Below are positions 60,556 through 64,000 of a DNA stretch of 64,000 nucleotides, in pieces. The translations under genes were made by a program, and so were the position numbers. Source of the stretch: Candidatus Barnesiella excrementigallinarum (GTDB lineage Bacteria > Bacteroidota > Bacteroidia > Bacteroidales > Barnesiellaceae); NCBI GenBank assembly GCA_019114445.1, contig DXFL01000029.1, positions 54,448-118,447 on the forward strand. Direction: 5' to 3'. How positions within the stretch are numbered: position 1 is the stretch's first letter; every line of letters begins with the position of its first letter. The notes under the pieces are model-generated. The model was given only the letters and a program-made list of their open reading frames with translations. It ran no database searches and was not told where the DNA came from.

Positions 60556-61665
60556 TCAAGACGGAATGGCAATTAATGGGGTGTCGGAATGGAAGAGCAT
60601 CTTATGGGCGATACTCGGATTGAAAAGTCGTGCAAATATATTGCGTTTGCGGTTGGGCACTACCATCACGTCGATAGCCGATTCTTGGAAGAGCCGTTCA
60701 ACATTGTCCAAGAAGTTTTCTTCTCCTACAATCTTATATCCTATCTCCCTGCCCGGATAATGCGACTGGCAGTAATCGCGAATACCGGCCAATTTAATTT
60801 CGGTCCAAGCATCGCTTTTCTCCGTGATGTGGAAGAACATAATTCCGAAGGAATAGTTTTCGAACAACCGCATAAAGGTATCTAACGAAATTAAATCCTG
60901 TTGATCGAAGTTGGTAAAGAACGCTACATTTTTAATTTCGTTTATATGGGTGTGGGTGAAGCCTTCGGGAATGGCAAATACCGGGAAATTGCCGTAATCC
61001 ACTACTTCTGCGGTAACGCTTCCTATGAGATCTATCTCCTTGCGGGTTTTCCCTCTCGACCCCATGACAATAAGCGAAGGATTCAACTCTTTGGCCATTA
61101 AAATAATCGTATCCTCCGGCACACCTTCGCATACCCTGTAAATAAAGGGTACCGACGGGAGGTTGCCTTCGGTCATCAATTGATGTATTTTTTCGCAAAA
61201 GCTGGTCATTTCGCGATTGGCTTTGGCAAACAGCATTTTGTGTTCCTCGCTCTCTTTCAATTCGTGGCTAATGGTCTCGGCCAAAGAGAGGGAGCCCATA
61301 GAGAATGGCGATAAAAATGTGTGCAACAAAACCACCTCGGCTTGATGTGCGGCGGCGAAATCGAACCCCAGCCGGCAGGCTTGTAAAGAGTAGTCGGAGA
61401 AATCGATGGGGATAAGGATTCTGTTTTTTTGAGGTTTTTCGGCTATTTCCGAATTTCCAAAAACAGGATCGTTCTCTAAAATCTCGAGGGCATGAGGCAA
61501 ATCCTTTTCATGGATTCGCACTCGTACCCCCGGAGATATGACTGGTTTCAATAAATTGACATTCTGAATAGCGACAGGTATTCCCTGACTTTCCAAAATG
61601 CCTTTCAAAATAAGAGCTTTCGGATAAGTATGTATAGCCAGTGTAATAAGCCTGTCCTTTTTCAT
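60556..61665 (-). CDS. DUF2007 domain - tandem universal stress protein fusion
   Basis: 369 residues. N-terminal DUF2007 (about 1-65, putative signal-transducing) is followed by two Usp-like Rossmann domains (about 80-236 and 245-369). The first has the ATP-type motif VMGSRGKTRKEIDLIGS; the second is degenerate. Start at ATG 61665; the frame is open to 61788 but that extension is in the next gene. Overlapping end with the upstream small DNA-binding gene by 14 bases distance; probably co-transcribed. Role unknown; stress adaptation is inferred. Confidence 0.78.
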   Translation of the reverse strand: MKKDRLITLAIHTYPKALILKGILESQGIPVAIQNVNLLKPVISPGVRVRIHEKDLPHALEILENDPVFGNSEIAEKPQKNRILIPIDFSDYSLQACRLGFDFAAAHQAEVVLLHTFLSPFSMGSLSLAETISHELKESEEHKMLFAKANREMTSFCEKIHQLMTEGNLPSVPFIYRVCEGVPEDTIILMAKELNPSLIVMGSRGKTRKEIDLIGSVTAEVVDYGNFPVFAIPEGFTHTHINEIKNVAFFTNFDQQDLISLDTFMRLFENYSFGIMFFHITEKSDAWTEIKLAGIRDYCQSHYPGREIGYKIVGEENFLDNVERLFQESAIDVMVVPNRKRNIFARLFNPSIAHKMLFHSDTPLIAIPS

Positions 61666-61679
61666 GCCCGTGTTATGTT

Positions 61680-61937
61680 TTATTTTTTGTTTTCTTCTTC
61701 GAGAATGCGGATTGCCATATCGTATATTTGTGTATTGTCGAGCACCACGATTCCTCCATCGGGACCCGGCTCTATATGTAGACCACAATTTTTCCCAAAT
61801 GAATAATTAGTACCACCAAAATAGTTACGCACGGTTTGTGTGGTAACGTTCAACTCGTCTGCAATTCTGTGCATCGAGCCATCGGGCAAACTGTCTTTGA
61901 TACGACGAAGTTCGTTAAATGTGATTGTCTTAGTCAT
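61680..61937 (-). CDS. Small putative DNA-binding protein
   Basis: 85 residues. The N-terminal half HRIADELNVTTQTVRNYFGG resembles a helix-turn-helix; the C-terminal half is unrecognised. Start at ATG 61937; longer frame to 62027 looks unlikely. It precedes the Usp fusion by 14 bases, suggesting a regulatory partner. Resembles a conserved Bacteroidetes small protein family, but I cannot name it. Confidence 0.65.
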   Translation of the reverse strand: MTKTITFNELRRIKDSLPDGSMHRIADELNVTTQTVRNYFGGTNYSFGKNCGLHIEPGPDGGIVVLDNTQIYDMAIRILEEENKK

Positions 61938-62061
61938 AAGGGTAATTGTTTTTATGGTTAAATATTCGGTTAAATTGTATCCTTTTGAATACGCAATAAA
62001 TTTATGTTCAATTTTCTTTATTTCCAAATTTTACGGGTAAAATTTTGCGCCGGATAACAAA

Positions 62062-62747
62062 TTATGCAGCTATAAAGGCATATCCCCCAATAACCAGTAT
62101 GCTCAAATAGATTACGGCAGTTGCTATTTTTATATCGCTATCCTCTTGATATGGCGACTGTTCATCGATCAATATCTTTTTTTTCAGCAGCAGGTTCCGG
62201 GACTTCTTCCACATCATATAAATTATGTATGCAATGATTATGCCGGCAATCGTACCGCACAAAATATCGCCCGGATAGTGTACTCCCAAATAGATGCGGG
62301 AATAACAATTTATAATAGCCCAAAGAATAGCCGTAATGGTAAACAGTCGATTCCTAAATATCAAAGACAACAGCACTACGGCTCCGAAACTGTTGGCGGC
62401 ATGGCTCGAAATAAAGCCGTATCGCCCTCCTCGATATCCATTCACAATTTGTACGAATGGCGAGAAATCGGGGTCTTGTGCCGGACGGAATCTTGCAAAA
62501 TAGGGCTTACAAAGGGTCGAAGCAAATTGGTCGCACAATGTAATGGTCAAGGCGATTGCCACGCATACCAACAGGGCTTCTTTCCAATTTTTGCGAAATA
62601 GGACGAACAATAGCGATAAGATAAGCGGAATCCATGTGAGTTTATCGGTATATATACACATGAATATATCCAAAACGGAGTATGTACATTATTTAAGGTG
62701 AGGAATACCGATTTATCCCATTCGATTAACTGCTGCAATACCGACAT
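62062..62747 (-). pseudogene. PAP2-superfamily phosphatase, frameshifted
   Basis: Two frames together make a full PAP2 phosphatase of about 228 residues. The first 26 codons (ATG at 62747 through a Trp codon at 62670-62672) continue in another frame (from 62670 down), with the phosphatase motifs KPYFARFRP, SSHAANSFG and SRIYLGVHYPGD intact. The join lies at a GG run (62670-62671) where one G appears to be missing (TGGAT instead of TGGGAT). Either a sequencing error, a recent inactivation or a programmed slip. Follows batE after four bases. Confidence 0.78.
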
Positions 62748-62751
62748 GACG

Positions 62752-63501
62752 TTAAATGATTTCTATCGACGATAATGGCAACCACCCGCGATTGCCATCG
62801 CTGATTTTAATCTCGGCCCAATCGCCCAGTTTATTCAACATGACGACTTTGGTTCCCTCGTGCAGGACAAACAAGTCGGTACCGCTTTCGGCCGGGGAGC
62901 TTTTTACCGGGACTGTGGGGGCAAATACAATAGCTTCGTTACGGTTCTCCATCTTCTCGTTTAAATTCCATGCAAAACTGTTGGCCGCGATGGAGACGAG
63001 AAATAGAATGATACCCCCGAAGAATCCCATTTTTTTGGCTCTTACCGATTTGGAGAACAAATACAGATAACATCCTAAAAGGAATAAAAGGAACGATACG
63101 ATCCCGATTACAGCCCATGCATTCGACGACAAAAAACTGCGTAACGAATCGATCCATACCGACAAGAAAAATCGTCCTACGGGATCTATTTTATCGACAA
63201 TATGGGTGTTGGCCATGTCTAAATTGAAGCGGGCATCCTCGTTACCCGGATTCAGCAACAACGCCCGTTCGTAGTTCAATATGGCTTTGGCAAACTCGTT
63301 ATGCTTGTAGTAGGCATTTCCCAAATTGTAATACAAGTCGGACGATACCCCCTGCTCTTTCAGAGTCTGTTCGTACAACTCTATGGCCTTGATATAATCT
63401 TCTTGGGCATAAGCCTCGTTGGCTTGTGTCAAAGTCTCCTGTCCGTAGCTTACCGTTATACCGGTAACGGCCAAGAGCAAGTATATAAATATCTTTTTCA
63501 T
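62752..63501 (-). CDS. batE: BatE-type TPR/SH3 protein of the aerotolerance operon
   Basis: 249 residues from the ATG at 63501 (a start two codons earlier is possible): signal peptide, TPR helices (about 25-95), two membrane helices, and a C-terminal SH3-like domain (VPVKSSPAESGTDLFVLHEGTKV...). Matches BatE in the Bat aerotolerance operon. Follows batD by 11 bases. Confidence 0.85.
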   Translation of the reverse strand: MKKIFIYLLLAVTGITVSYGQETLTQANEAYAQEDYIKAIELYEQTLKEQGVSSDLYYNLGNAYYKHNEFAKAILNYERALLLNPGNEDARFNLDMANTHIVDKIDPVGRFFLSVWIDSLRSFLSSNAWAVIGIVSFLLFLLGCYLYLFSKSVRAKKMGFFGGIILFLVSIAANSFAWNLNEKMENRNEAIVFAPTVPVKSSPAESGTDLFVLHEGTKVVMLNKLGDWAEIKISDGNRGWLPLSSIEII

Positions 63502-63512
63502 CTCCATTGTTT

Positions 63513-64000
63513 TTACTTTTTCACTGTATTTTCCATTTTCCCGATGGCTTCGACCGTATGATTATACAGCTCGTCCATAGCTTCGTTCGATTGTGCCGGG
63601 GCATATTGTGCAAATTCGCAGCGGCCGAGAATATCGTTAAACTCGGCTATCAGCTCTTCGCCTGCGCCATATTTGGCTAATTCGGCAGCGACATTGTCTT
63701 TTGTCAATTCCGAATTCGGAATGTTGAGTTTGTCGCTCAAATAACCCCATACCGCTTTAAGGACTTCGTCGTAGAAATGTTCCTTATCGTGGTTTTTCAG
63801 ATATTTCCCCGCAATTTTCAATCGTTTCAATGCCACTTTGTTCGCCTTTCTGTTTTTCATCAAGGCCACATTGGCATTGGCTTTGGCCTGTTTACGATTG
63901 ATAAATACAAACACGATAAACGCCACAGCCGGGAGAATGTACCACAACCAATAAACCCATTGGTCGATGTACACGGCCGGAGTTTGAACCAACTTCATCT
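63513..64000 (-). CDS. batD: BatD C-terminal part (5' truncated by window end)
   Basis: Last 161 or more residues of BatD: one membrane helix near the start of the visible part (about 15-35), then a cytoplasmic helical tail. Open through 64000, so the start lies beyond the window. Just before batE, the usual order in Bacteroidetes Bat operons. Confidence 0.75.
   Translation of the reverse strand, partial: MKLVQTPAVYIDQWVYWLWYILPAVAFIVFVFINRKQAKANANVALMKNRKANKVALKRLKIAGKYLKNHDKEHFYDEVLKAVWGYLSDKLNIPNSELTKDNVAAELAKYGAGEELIAEFNDILGRCEFAQYAPAQSNEAMDELYNHTVEAIGKMENTVKK

Overview
The window reads as a chromosomal stretch of a Bacteroidota bacterium, most likely order Bacteroidales. The evidence is: promoters of the Bacteroidetes type (a -7 element TAnnTTTG, with a TTG/TTTG -33 element at some of them) ahead of many genes; a FeoA-FeoB fusion; a type-B T9SS (gliding-motility-type) C-terminal sorting domain; a PorT-like beta-barrel; BatD/BatE aerotolerance genes; glutamine synthetase III; LL-diaminopimelate aminotransferase; and a reverse-type rubrerythrin. 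Family or genus cannot be fixed from the sequence alone (Barnesiellaceae-like is a guess). Almost everything is core housekeeping. No insertion sequence, integrase, CRISPR array or rRNA was seen, and there is one tRNA (Cys, GCA).

Layout. 1-4.1 kb: end of an outer-membrane barrel gene, mlaF-mlaE lipid transport, lptB, and a CPBP membrane protease. 4.2-7.6 kb: hisH-hisA-hisF-hisIE-ftsE operon. 7.7-10.2 kb: lysC and lysA, separated by a perfect hairpin. 10.2-11.3 kb: perR-type regulator plus reverse rubrerythrin behind a perfect PerR-like box. 11.4-19.7 kb: lepA, nhaA, a Lol-type permease with an aminotransferase, a Yip1-like protein with smpB, and a THUMP-like methyltransferase. 20-30.6 kb: TPR protein and gyrA, clpC, htpG, pyrD-pyrK. 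30.7-32 kb: an XRE-type regulator preceded by 710 bp of very AT-rich noncoding DNA carrying many TTACAnnTGTAA dyads, the least conventional part of the window. 32-40 kb: uvrA, lytic transglycosylase and T9SS type-B cargo, divergent from a 4xLysM/periplasmic-binding-fold protein and a PorT-like barrel. 40-43 kb: holA, AMP nucleosidase, an orphan HsdR-N nuclease domain, a short MGMT and tRNA-Cys. 43-46 kb: feoAB fusion, a membrane HExxH protein and a 59-residue FeoB-associated Cys-rich peptide. 46-52.6 kb: purF; dapF-dapL-glnN. 52.9-57.2 kb: carA-carB. 57.4-64 kb: small envelope proteins, groES-groEL, a DUF2007-Usp-Usp fusion with a small DNA-binding protein, and the batD-batE-PAP2 string, in which PAP2 carries an apparent one-base frameshift.

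How the genes fit together. Several units supply one another: DAP/lysine synthesis (lysC, lysA, dapF, dapL), nitrogen entry (glnN, carAB, purF, hisH are glutamine-linked), and pyrimidine synthesis (carAB, pyrDK). Envelope biogenesis is spread over MlaEF, LptB, the Lol-type permease, T9SS parts and LysM/SLT enzymes. Oxidative and iron stress is covered by PerR/rubrerythrin, Feo and Bat; protein quality control by ClpC, HtpG and GroESL. Features worth follow-up are the XRE operator array, the feo-linked zincin, the PAP2 frameshift, the PerR box, the T9SS/LysM envelope locus, and several overlapping or leaderless arrangements.
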